Shown here one piece after another: positions 10,689 through 23,450 of a stretch of DNA of 64,000 nucleotides (position 1 is its first letter; every line of letters begins with the position of its first letter). The translations under genes were made by a program, and so were the position numbers. The notes below the pieces were generated by a model. The model ran no database searches. It was not told the DNA's origin and worked only from the letters and a program-made list of their open reading frames with translations. Source of the DNA: Dipteris shenzhenensis (taxonomy: Eukaryota; Polypodiophyta; Polypodiopsida; Gleicheniales); assembly GCA_047967505.1 (NCBI GenBank), contig CM106541.1; one strand, given 5' to 3'.

Positions 10689-13600
10689 GTATGACTTATC
10701 CAGAAACCTATTGACATTTTATTTCCAGGCGGACTGCAGAAGTCCGGTATCTTTGTCTTTGGTGACGATTGAAAATGTGACCTTGCTAGCTTGCATCGCT
10801 TTCTTGAAATCAGTTCTTACTTGTGCAACGCTCCAAAATTTTGGCTTGCAAGGCATGGGTTCTTGCCTTCTGCCTTAAAGACCTTGGACTGCCAAGAAAC
10901 CAAGCTTAAGATAAATAAAAGCGAAGGTCTGTTCATTTAAAAGGGTCCAATAATCTGCTTCTGATATAATGTCCTCATTGTCGCTGTTGGTAGTGTGCTA
11001 GATCTTACCTCATGTAAGTGGAACGCTGTACCTGTCATTTGTTGATTTGACCTTTGGCAGAATTAATTTTAAAAATCCTTTAAGGCGGCAAAAGATATAT
11101 TCAGGAAAAACTTCGGGCACATTTCCAATTTCTAGTTTATAAGCTGTATGCTGTCAGGTGGAACTACTATGTCAAAAGCATCCAAACTCATTGTAAAATT
11201 TGAGAAGCGAGCAATTTCTTCAAATGTTTTTATGCTTCAGGGCTAAGTTTTGGAACAATATCTTCCACATTTGTTTCATTCTGCTGATGACATTCTCCAA
11301 CATTGAGGCATTGATGGTGTCGATAATGTGTACATTTTATTAGTAATTGCCCTTGCTATGTGATTAATTGTAATACAGACATCGTGTGGCCTTATTAAGT
11401 ATTTTTAATTTCCTCGTTACTCTTAATTTTGTCTTCCCTTCTTTCCTTCGTTCTTTCGCTTTTAATACATTTGATGGAGCCCTAAGGTCTTGATAGGACC
11501 ATAGTAACAGACGATGTAACATTGGCGAATATATATTATTGAAGACGTGCACTCAATTGTTTTGGTCTTAGGGGGGGTAAGATGGGGAAGGGTGCATTAG
11601 GCTGCATCAAATGGTAGGTCTATAAGTGGTAAGCTAAGGGTAGAGTTATATTGGAAGGTAGTCCTTGAGTGTACTCAAGGGGCACAAATGAAGGGGTATC
11701 CCCCTCTTCTCTTATTGATGTGCATTCTTTCTCAACCGCCTTGCATGCATGTGTGCGTATCTCTCTTCCACAACTTCCATGTGTTTGCAAGTTGTTTTGA
11801 ATTGGTTTTCCTTAGTCCGTTCAGCCTTCAAATATTGGGGTAACAGTGGCATAAAGCGGGATTGTTTACTTCAGTCACCTGAACCTTCTGCTGTTGCCCA
11901 ATCTTGCAGCTGCTGCTGCTGGCGACCAGTGCCAAGGCCTAAAAATGGCCTGTACCTGATGTCCTGCCCCTGTAAGTAGCTATACTGCTGTGCTGCCTTC
12001 TGCAGGCTCTATTCCAACACCTAAGATTGCTGCCTACATGGCATGTAGTCATTTGGGGCCTCACAGGTGGGGAGGTGACTAGAATAAGTGCAACACACAA
12101 TTCCCGAATAATCCATTGGTTTCATCCGTGATAGGCTACTCTGATACACTGTTGAATACTGTCTGGATCTATCCCTAATCACATCCACAGTAGTAAAAAA
12201 CAGTCGTCAGGCAGGCAACCTCACCAACCAACCACCCCGGAATGAAAAACTCCATCAATAGGCTTGTGCCAGGGACCTTGGCATTCCATACCATCAAAGC
12301 CCGTCCACAAGGCATGGCCTATAGGGACTTTTTACATTCTCATGGATCGAGGAATCCGTTGCTCTATAGCCCTCCACCTAGTTGTGGGCATCTGCTCTCA
12401 AGATAGGCAGTGAGCTAGCTGGGATCCTCTGAATGTGAAACAGGTTGCATAGCAGGGAGCTGTCTTTCATGATTGATGGATTTTTTTCAAAGTTCTCTAA
12501 TAGACGGTTTTTGGAAAGGAAAAAGTATCCTCTTCAAGTATCAAAATCTGGAGCTCATGTTGTAATGCAAGCTTTATTGATGGAAATCTAAGGTCTGGTT
12601 CACTAACGCTAGCAGATTTGCTAGGACTAATGAGCAGCATCCAAAGCTAGCACATAAGGTACAACCATTGGAAGTACAAGGGTATCCAAGCATAATATTA
12701 CTCTTCTTCAGCAATGGAAATAACAAAACCAATAAGTAGGCACGAGCATTCGAGAAGGCCTAGAAAGGGCACAATAAGAAATGATTTTTAATGAAATCTA
12801 AGGAAAAGAAATGAGCAAATAACAAAATCTACAGCAAGATTTATCCAATGGAAACTTTCAAGAATATTGAACATGATTCTAGTGGAGCACACAAAAAGCA
12901 AATAGTGAAGTGAGGCAAACAATGGAGACCAGTTAGAGAATGTGAGTGTGAAGAAAAGAAGACAACGACACGAAGTAGGCAAGAATAAGAGAGGGGCTAT
13001 ACTCAAGGGCGTGGCAAGAATAAGAAAAGGGATATACTGCAATAGACAAGCTAAGACAAAATATGAGGCTGTGCACATGCACTAGCTCACATCACGAGCC
13101 CCAAATGATAAGAAGCTCAAATGTGCCTGAAATTAATTATACCTCCTTTTTTGGAGTTAGAAAGTAGAAAGACCTTGGATGTATGGATTGATAACAATCT
13201 TTAGAGAGACCATGAAATGTTTATTGTATATTAAAGGACATAATGTGTGAACCGAGATGTGTTTAAGTTACATATTTTTAGTTGTGTAAAATGGTCAAAG
13301 ATCGGTTGTCAAGGTTCTCGGTGTGGGATACAAGAAGACTAAATGTTATGTATGTTGGAGGTCAACATCTCCTGATGTCACCTAGAGAGAGAGGGCCTTG
13401 CTTGTGGGTGTGTCCGCCGCCCAGTGAGAGGCTAGGGTATATGAGTGAGGGTCTATGTTGTGGGTGTGCCCGCCCCCCCATGAGGGTAGTCTAGGGTAAG
13501 GTATTGTGTGGTCCTACTGGGCCCCTTGTTGGTCCACATGCTGTCCCATGGCAGCCCTTATGTAGGCACACCTTGCTGCACATTGGGGAGGCCTAGGCTG

Positions 13601-16600
13601 GAGGGAGGCGTGCTGGTCAGCCCATGGTAGGGCAACAGGGGTCGGCCCTAGAGGAGGGCCAATCGGCCCATGTGGCGCAGGATACCATCTCCTTAGAGGG
13701 CTGCTGCCAGCCTCTTATGTAGGGCTGAGGTGGGTCGGCCCACCCTCACTTGCTGGTCTGTTGGAGGGCAGAGGACACAGCCCTCCTTATAGGCTTGTGC
13801 AGCCCTTTTTTGGATGGCTAGAGGCAATTGGCCCTAGAGCCCTGCCAGTAAGGCTGCTGGAGCAGCATTTAGCCCACGCCTTGGGCCTTGTGTAGCCCTA
13901 TATAGAGGGCTGAGGGGGGTTGGCCCCCTAGGTGCTGAGTCAGCCCCCAGTCTGCTGGGGTCGGCCCTAGCATAGGGCCAACTGGAGGAGGTGAGGGGCT
14001 ATAGATAGGCCCCCCCTCACTCCTTGTTATTCATCTCAGCTTTGGGGCAGTTCTCCCATTGTTCAGAGAGGTTTTCCCAAGCACGCTGTGGGGTTTTCGC
14101 CTGAGATCACTTGCAGTTCTCTTTGTTTATCCCTCTCCCTCTCAGTGTGGTGTGTGTGTGAGGCGTGCTCTCTCTCTCTCTCTCTTTCTGTTCATTTCTG
14201 TTGCACTTCTCACAATGTACCTAGAATGCTAACCTCCAGATTAGTGGCTTGCGTAAGGTTTAGAGCCATGCATAGTAGGTGCCCCATCATATGAAAAATG
14301 GGAAATTCCTATTAATTAGTTGTGGAGAGAGGTAGAGGGGTGAAAAGGAAGAGGGCAAGGTCAAAATTAAACTAAGGTACAAAGGGGGGAGAGATAAATT
14401 AAGGAATAATGGAGGATAGGGGTATTAAAGAAAGAGGGGGGATGGACACGTATTAAAGAGGAAAGGACATCTCAAGGAAATGGGCATATAATATTACTTT
14501 ATAGCTTAGTGGTAGGGCTCACGCATGGGAAAAAGAAGGTTTTGGGTTCGAATCTTTTCTTGGACATAGTCTATGCATAAAATAAATTAAGCCAATGAGA
14601 AACAGAGGTTAATTAATCCATAAACAAATTAAGCCACAGAGAAACATCGCTTAATTAAAGCATGAATAAATTAAGCCTCCACGCACCAAAACTAATCAAT
14701 TAATGGGTTGGAGGAGGAGAGTATTACTTTACTTTATAGCTTAGTGGTAGGGAGGTTTTGGGTTCGAATCTTTTCTTGGACGTTTGGGGGAGCACCCCCT
14801 TGGACATAGTCTATGCATAAAATAAATTAAGCCAATGAGAAACAGAGGTTAATTAATCCATAAACAAATTAAGCCATAGAAAAACATCGCTTAATTAAAG
14901 CATAAATAAATTAAGCCTCCACGCACCAAAACTAATCAATTAATGGGTTGGAGGAGGAGAGTGAATAGGAAAGCATGCATAATAGCTGGGGGCAGTCAGC
15001 TACATTTAGCTGGATATGCTAATTATGGCAGGATCTCTGTTAGAAAAGACCCAACAGAGGGTACACACAGCGGAAGACTTATAGTAATGCCCAGGAGCTC
15101 ACACAGTGTGTGTGTGTGGGATGTGGAATCACAAACTTCTTAACTTAGTTAGATTTGCAGACTCATCAATAGACAATGAACCAGCCAGATAGAGAAACCA
15201 CCAAAATAATATATTTCCGTCCAAAACTATGGACACAATACAAGAGATAGATCCAGAGTCCCACCAAGAGATAGATCCAGAGTCCCACCAATGGTGTGGT
15301 CCTCTGATCTTACCACAAGGTACTTCTCCTATCTGCTGGCTATCTCTAGACTCGAGCCCGCGTGCTCCACCTCGAGCGTCTGTAGACTTTCCGTCCAGTG
15401 TGTTCTTCTCCACCTTACTGCCTGTGAATCAGCCTAGGTGGGCAGCCCCTGCCAAGCTTTGTCTGCAGCACACAGGTCCCCTTGGTCCTCCTGAATGTAG
15501 GCCCCAAGATAGCTGTTCCACTACTCCAACCTGCTTGTGAATGGCTGCTCTAGAAGGTGTGATGATCTCAGCACCTTGCTGCCCTAGAAGACAGCCAAGG
15601 TCCAGCCCTTCCTGGCTAAGTCTGCAGCCCTTGTTGCACTCTCTCACCTCTTGTAGATAGGCCCAGAGAGCAGGCTTCCTGCTGCTCCTTTCTGCCCTGG
15701 AACTGCTGGCTGCTGGATGTGAAATGAGGCCTGAGGCCTCTGCTTTTATAGGCCCCAAGGCCTGCTGTAAAAAACCGACCAGCCTGCCCTAATCTGGCCG
15801 ACCAGACTGTGGCTGGTCCAGCCCTTTAAGGGCTCTAAAACCGGGGCCCTTTGGCCCACACTTCTAGGGCCTTTGGCCCTCCAATCTAGGCAAGGGCCCA
15901 GCCCTATATAAGGCATGCCACTGCCCACTGGCAGCCCCATTTGCTGAGAATTGTGAACTACCAAAGGAGTTAGAAATGTCAAATTGCTTTTTGAATGCGT
16001 AATGGTAAAATTTGTATGATTCAAAAGAACTTTCTACCTCAACAAGAGAGACTTGCTCATAGATGGGTTTCCTTCAATATACATCAAGGGGTGATGGTCT
16101 TTTGATGTTGGGGCATTGTGTTGAGGGTCAAGACTGTTGAGCACAAGTTAGAGCAAGTGCAAGCATGATGAGCTGGGTTGTTCATATCAGTTTAAATGAG
16201 TAAACAAAGTGGAGCATTAAAAACCTTACCAATTGACTTAATGGCTCTCAAATGTGAAGGTAGACCTGTTCATTCTTGCTCTTCAATCTTGTGGTTGTTG
16301 GTGGCAAATTTGAGGAGGTTCAGATTGACCCCAGTCGGTGTTGCTTTCCCCCTTTTTCTTTTCAGGTATCTTGTAGCGAGCTCCTTTGGAGCATGGAGTC
16401 GGCTCCCTCAGCAGATGGAGGCACGTGCAAGAGCCCTCTCTCATGTGAAAGGGGCAGGTGCGAGGATGCTAAAAGATATTGCCATCCTTGATTCTTGGAG
16501 GGTTGGTCTACATTGAACATCAGCTCCCTGAGCTGGTAGTATGGACAGTTGGATAAGGGTGCCCTTAATGATCCTTTATATTGGCTGAGTCCTCGGCGCC

Positions 16601-18112
16601 TTCTATCCCATGCATTATAGGGTCATCATGTTCTCTCGGCTCATTAGGGCCAAGGCTACAGTTCCGCACGAGATCATGCTAGCAGAGTTTGGAGCTACTC
16701 CCCTTGCATTGGATGCAGCGTTTCAGTCGGTCATGTATTTGCACAGGGTTAGGGAGTTTGGAGACTCAGCAGCAGGCAGAGCTCGGTTGCCATGGTTAGC
16801 ACTTGCATCTTCTATGGAGTTGGCACGATCTGGGGCCCGATACTGCTGGTACTTCAGACTCACTAGGTGGCTCACATCTCTTGGACTAGACATGGATAGA
16901 CTGCCTCCCTTCCGATACAGCATAGATGCCCCTCATCTCGAGTTGACTCGCCACGAGCTTAGTCAGGTCACGAGAGCAGACTTGCTGCAGCTTCATACGT
17001 ACCGCACTTGGATTTATCCCACGCAGCTTCCGACGAAGATGGCCACATATCGTGACCACTTCCTTCGGATCTCAGAGGATGGATTTGTCATTCCACCAGG
17101 CTACACAGGTATCCACATGTCCCACTCACTGAGGATTGCCCTTGGCCAGCTTAGAGTCTCTTCGCATCAGCTCGAGATAGAGGCTGGTAGGATGCGATGC
17201 ATGGAGGATGGACGGCGTCCAGGCCGAGAGACCATGATCTGCCCTTGTTGCACCATGGGAGAGGTGGAGTCAGAGGAGCACTTCATTTGCAGATGCCCGC
17301 TATATTATGAGATCAGAGGGAGATTCCACTGTCTCTTCACGGATGGCTTTGGATCTCTCTCACGAGTGATGGATTATGAGGATCAGCATTGCCTAGCTCT
17401 TTATGTCAGGGAGGCCACTATGCTTCGACGACACTACCTCAGAGACCATCAGCACAGACCGGAGCGTGATAGAGCCCAGCCCGATAGAGCTCAGACACAC
17501 GCTATACCAGATGACAGGTATCAGGAGGAGCACGAGCAGGTCAGAGCTCACACAGGACACACGCCTCCACCCTGTGGATGTACATATGAGATGGTTTGTA
17601 GACGCCGCAGGATCTTGTTACATAGGGGACGTACTCGCCGCTTCATCTCCAGACGATCCAGGATGATGGCAGCTTTTCGGAGGAGACTTACTCATGGAGA
17701 TCTCGCCCTACCAGCCGCTCACCTCACTTTTGCTCAGATTTGTACTCTCATAGCAGGAGGCAGAGTCGATGGACAGGATTTCCAGTATTATTTTGGTTCT
17801 CAGACTCCGTGATACATGGACTTGTATCTTTGCATTGACATATTGTACTCATCCCCCCATTTTGCACCCAGGGGCGGTTTCCTTGCATCTAGCTTACTTT
17901 GTATTTAGGCTCGGATTTGACATTATGTACTTTCACTTGCATTGTATTGCGTAGCACTTAGATGATATTCGACGATGCCTCTTCTTTGTGGCACGTTGAT
18001 TTTGTGCTATCTTGTACGCAGAGTTCTTGATGTCCCATGGGCCCATTTTGGCCTTTAGTGGACAATAATACACTTTCTTTCTTTCTTTCTTTCTCTCTCT
18101 CTCTCTCTCTCT

Positions 18113-18174
<62 letters not shown>

Positions 18175-21100
18175 AAGCACACGCACACGCACACGCAAGG
18201 CAGATTGTTAAATGTTTAGATTATTAGAAAGAAAGAAGAATCACACACACACACACACAAGGCAAATTGTTAAATGTTTAGATTATTAGAAAGAAAGAAG
18301 AATCGCGAATGTCTGGATTTGCAAGAATAGCTGTATATATTACATTGCAAGTAGTTTTACTGAGATCGCCAGGACATAAATTTTTGGTCAAAACCATACG
18401 ATATGATTGCAAAAAACAAAAGGAGACAACAACCCCCCCCCCCCCCCCCGCCGCAACCTCAAAAAAGAAAATTAAAAAAATAAAATATATAGAAAACAGA
18501 AAAAAACTGATACACAGATTGCAGCAATGGCCTTGCAACTTTCAAGTGAGGAATCTACCCCAAAATCAAACTGATAGCTGTTGCTGAAGCAAAGAACAAA
18601 TCCTGAGCAAGCACTCATTTTGCTTTATTTTAATTATTAATCTTATTTATTGTTCTGACTGAAGCCTTTCTTCTTTGGATTTTCTAAAATTTTCATTGTT
18701 GTTTTAGAACTTTTGTTGCTCCTCTGGAGAGACTGAAACTGGAATACATTGTACGTGGAGTCAAGCATAATTGGGTTGAAGTGATACAAGGCATTTGGAT
18801 CACAGAAGGAGTGGGAGGTTTCTGGAAAGGCAATACATTGAATCTCCTTCGCATGGTCCCATTCAAGTCAATCAATTTCTTGGCTTATGATATGTTTTGC
18901 AAGGAGGTGATGGAAAGACAAGGCAAAAAGAAGGTGACAAATTTTGACAGACTTACAGCTGGAGCTGCTTCTGGAGCTGCAGCCACTCTGTTATGCTTTC
19001 CCCTTGACACAGTAAGATCCCAATGTGCCAGATCTACTATGTCGCTTGCTCCATTGCATCAATTAATATGCAGTAAGAAATGAGGTTATATCTCCTTTAG
19101 CAAATGATATCTTGGTATGTGCGCATCTACTGCTGGGAACTATTAAACTTATGTGAAAGAGTTTGTCGAACATGCTCAATTTTGCTGGTCTGTGTTTGCT
19201 TTTGCCAGATAAGGACTCGGCTAATAGCTCCTGGAGGTGAAGCACTCGGAGGCATGTTTGGTTGCTTTCAGCAGATGATTCATAGAGAGGGGATGTTCTC
19301 TTTATATAAGGGGCTGTTACCAGCTCTTTTAAGCATGGTTCCAGCTGGTGCAGTTTTTTATGGCGTGTATGACATTCTTAAGGCTGCATATTTGCAGTCA
19401 CCGAAGGCACAGAAAGAATTGCAGAGGCGGATTGAAGCTGAGAAAGAGAATGAGAAGGCCATTAGTACTGAATTAGTTGCCAATGAGAATGGAAAGAAAA
19501 GTGATATACAGTTGGAATTAGGTCCAGTGCATACACTAATCTATGGCGCAATAGCTGGAGCATGTGCAGAAATTGTCACATACCCACTTGAGGTAGTTAG
19601 AAGGCAGCTCCAACTTCAGCAAACAACTGCAAATATGGGGCTGATGACTGCATTTCAAGGAATCATAGATCGTGATGGTTTGGGTGCTCTTTTTTCAGGA
19701 GTTGTGCCCAGCACTGTCCAGGTTGCATTCAACTCTTTTTTTGTTTGTACTTCTCTTGCAGTGGTTTGTTTTGCTTACTTCTGATATGCTTGTGGATTGT
19801 TGTAACGTTTGATAGCCATGATTTGAATCCCGAGGGCTCTGCCTGCATCGAGGTGCACCACTAGTACCCCAATGCTAGGGTCAAGGCTAAGGCATAACTC
19901 AACAACTCAAAGCAAATCCCCAGAAATGCTCAAATAGCCTCAAGGCATCAAACTGCAACCAATCTGTTCCTCCGGCACCAACCAGGCATACCCTCTGTGA
20001 CTGGGTGTCTAATCACAGCCTGTAATGCCCAGAAAGAACTCCAAAAATGCAAAGCAACAAACTTCCAAGATAGTCAAACCAGAAAGAAGTCAGAATGTCC
20101 ATACCCGCTGTCCATGGAACGAGAAGCCCTCAAGGCATCCCATACGTGTAACCGATATGGCCAGAAAGGTCATTATTGGCGACGGTGTCCCCAAAGGAAC
20201 ATTGGGGGACCTGGTAACTAGTTGGCCAATAATGTTACTGTTGCGATGACGTATGCTCCAGACTTCTAGTAGCACGAGACAGGCGCTGCCAGTAGGCGTT
20301 CCGAATTTAAATGGAGGATTGCTTGCTTGTTTGTAGCAGCGGGACCTGCCAATCAGGTGCTAGGGAAAGAGAGTCATTTATCGAGGCAACCTTTCAGGCA
20401 AGACCTTGCGCCATGAGGAGTTGTTCCCGCTGACTCAGGTGGCTGTATGTTACCAGTATGTCTTTTGTTTGGACGTTTTGACCTGGCAGATCCAGAGGGG
20501 GTCTCTTAGTATTCTGTTGTGCAGCTATTGTTTGATGCTGCTAGAGATCTGGATGGGTCAGCAGATTGCTAGTGCAGGAATCCAGACACAATGGATTGAT
20601 CCTTGTGGGCTGTTATATGCCCATTGTCATTCTCTGTGATACAGGTGCCTAAACATGGAAGTAGACATTCCACCGGTGGTAGTATCAGTTGGATTATTGT
20701 TTGGGTACCTTCAGTTGGACTGATGTACCGGTACAAGTACCAGTAGTTGGATTGTTGTACTAGATGACCCAATGTACCCGTACCAGACCAGAGGAGTGTA
20801 CCTAGCACTTGTGGCCTGGGAGCAACAGTTCCAAAGGTTTCTAGTGATCGTTGTTGAGGTGGTTGACTCCAAGAGGGGCCTTCTTCGACAGTACCTGTGG
20901 CGGTCTTCAGCGGTGGAGTATCACACGATGGATTACTCCAGTTGTTCCAGCAGCACACCCAACTCCCTGACGTCTCTGTTCCATCCAGGAGTTGAGAGGA
21001 GATGTTAGAGGTCAACATCTCTTGATGTCACCTAGAGAGAGACACGATGGATTACTCCAGTTGTTCCAGCAGCACACCCAACTCCCTGACGTCTCTGTTC

Positions 21101-23406
21101 CATCCAGGAGTTGAGAGGAGATGTTAGAGGTCAACATCTCTTGATGTCGCCTAGAGAGAGAGGGCTTTGCTTGTGGGTGTGCCCACCCAATGAGTGAGGC
21201 TAGGGTAGATGAGTTAGGGCCAGTGTTGTGGGTGTGCCTGCCCCCTAAGAGGGTATTCTAGGATAGGTTGGTGGCAGTGTGGCAGCCTCGTGCAGGGCTG
21301 CAGGCTTTGGCAGCCTGGTCGGGATGGTGGGGCAGGAGTAGAGGGACCCCAGGCTGCCTGTGAGCTCTATATAGGGTTGTGTTGAGGCACCTTATAGGCG
21401 GCCCTGTTTGGAGGAGCAATAGGGCTGGTACCAGCCCCTTTTATAGGGTTGTGGGCAGCCCTAGAGGTGGGTTGGCCCCTAGAAAGCAGTGGGGTTGGCC
21501 CATTTGATAGCTGGTCGATGCCTGAAACCAGCCTCAAAGCTAACAAGAGGGTGGTAGAACACTAACCAAACAAAAGCCTTCACAATAAAATACTCAGCAA
21601 ACACTCCACATACAGAAAGGGGGAGCTAGAGCGCTCCTGCTCAAACACAAAGACACAGACTGGCCCCAAGCCTTGGTGCCCCTTTCGGTATTTCTTTATT
21701 AATTGAAGAGTGCCACATAGAGATTACACAGTGAGTACCAACTCACATGCATTCAATGCTCTTCTCTAACTCCGAGGCATCAGTATCACAACACATTAGC
21801 CCTGCGGGGAATTGCTATCAAAGCGGGGGACCATAGGCATCCATACTTAGTGCAAACACCTGCATTTAACCTGAGAGCGCCTTCTACCAGCCCAAACAAG
21901 GCCACACGCTCCCTAGACAATCAAAAGTGTCCACTGACTCACTGAAATACCCAAACAAGGGGTGAAAGCATCATTGAACTGCCCCGAGTGCTCAGAGCAC
22001 AAACAATTTCACCCTACCAAGCAAGATTCTTGAAAAACACAGCCCACTGCTCATTGGCCTGCATGACCCCCAAGCATAACTTCTGTGTGCATTCCTCCTA
22101 CCAAGCATGTACTATGCTGGTCATTACTTTGCCCACTCCCAGGTAGTTGGCATTTAATACCGCCCAGCCATGAGTACACAGCCCGAGGCAACAGCCAACC
22201 TATCAACCTCATACCTGCAAGCCGCCCAAAGGAACAACCAGCCTGCCCTTACTCTTTTGGTTATAGTAGGCATTCACTCACCCGTGAGCAACTCGTAGTG
22301 GAGGCTGCAGATGCTTTGTACCACAGCCCGTACAGCAGCACGTGGATCACCATACAAGAACTCCGATCCCGTACCGTCGTACCTGACCGTACAGTTCATT
22401 GACCATCCGTACAAATCCCACACAGCCTACCGTACCAACAGCGTTGAGAGCTCCGTACATAGTCCGTACAAGCAGCAGTTAAGGCTCCGTGCACAGCCCG
22501 TACCAACAGCAGTTAAGGCTCCGTGCACAGCCCATACGGACAGCAATTAAGGCCCTGTACACAGTCCGTACCAACAGCAATTAAGGCCCCATACACAGCC
22601 CATACTAGCTCGTACTTGCAGCCCATACCAGCCTACGCTTAGGATTCCTTACCAGCCCGTACGTAGGATTCAATACCCGTCTGTATGTCGCCGTACCAGC
22701 AGCATTAGTTGCATTAATTGCCCCTCCTGTACCGTCGTACGGACTATATGCCTTCTAAGTTCTCTCCGTGGAGGTGCAAACTTTCATAAGACCTCCTGTG
22801 TTACGTGATTCTGGGCCCCCGTCATTCTTTGCCGTCCAAAACTCTTACCCAAGGTCTTCCTTTCCAAAAGGGGCCTGCATGGGCTTGCCACGTGGCAGCC
22901 CATGCCTTGGGTTGCCCCCAAGGGCTTCATTTGCCCCTAGGCCCCCTCTAGTGGGGCCTCTTTACAAGCCTACCAATGTCCAACTGAAAGGCCTAAGGTT
23001 TTTGGGCCCTTTTTTGGCCCTAAACCTTTCAGTTTCCCCCAAAGCACAATTGCCTAAGGTTTTTGGGCCCCTTTTTGGCGCTAAACCTTTCAATTGCCCC
23101 CAAAGCACAATTGCCTAGGGGAAACTTGCACACCCACATCCTTTGACCTCGCCATTTAATTACCGGGTTTAAGGCCACATGTGAGCATCAAAACTCACGC
23201 CCTCGTGACAGTGCCCTAGCAGGCTGGCCAAGTAGGGGGGCTGGGGCTATATATGTGCCTCCCCCCTCTCCTCCTTTTCCATCTCATTTGGAGCCTCTTG
23301 GAGCAATCTTGTGAGCCCCTTCCCCAGCTGGCTGTGGGGTTTTGGCCAGAGATCACTTTAGTTTCTTTCATCTCTCTCTCATTTCTTGTTTTGTGTGTGT
23401 GAGGTT

Positions 23407-23450
<44 letters not shown>

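Noticed and set aside
12788-13078. A 96-codon hydrophobic frame on the - strand in intron 1
   Set aside because: The + strand is purine-rich there, which automatically gives Leu/Phe/Ser-rich frames on the other strand.
14502-14560. A functional tRNA gene
   Set aside because: A and B boxes are present but no complete cloverleaf with anticodon stem and acceptor pairing could be read, and the copy has a non-tRNA body, so it is a SINE head.
15229-16024. Several overlapping frames of about 100 codons on both strands
   Set aside because: They overlap each other in a GC-rich LTR-like segment, and none has a domain.
18037-18219. Frames rich in Ser-Leu and Thr-His, with the C-V opposite
   Set aside because: Pure translation of CT and AC microsatellites.
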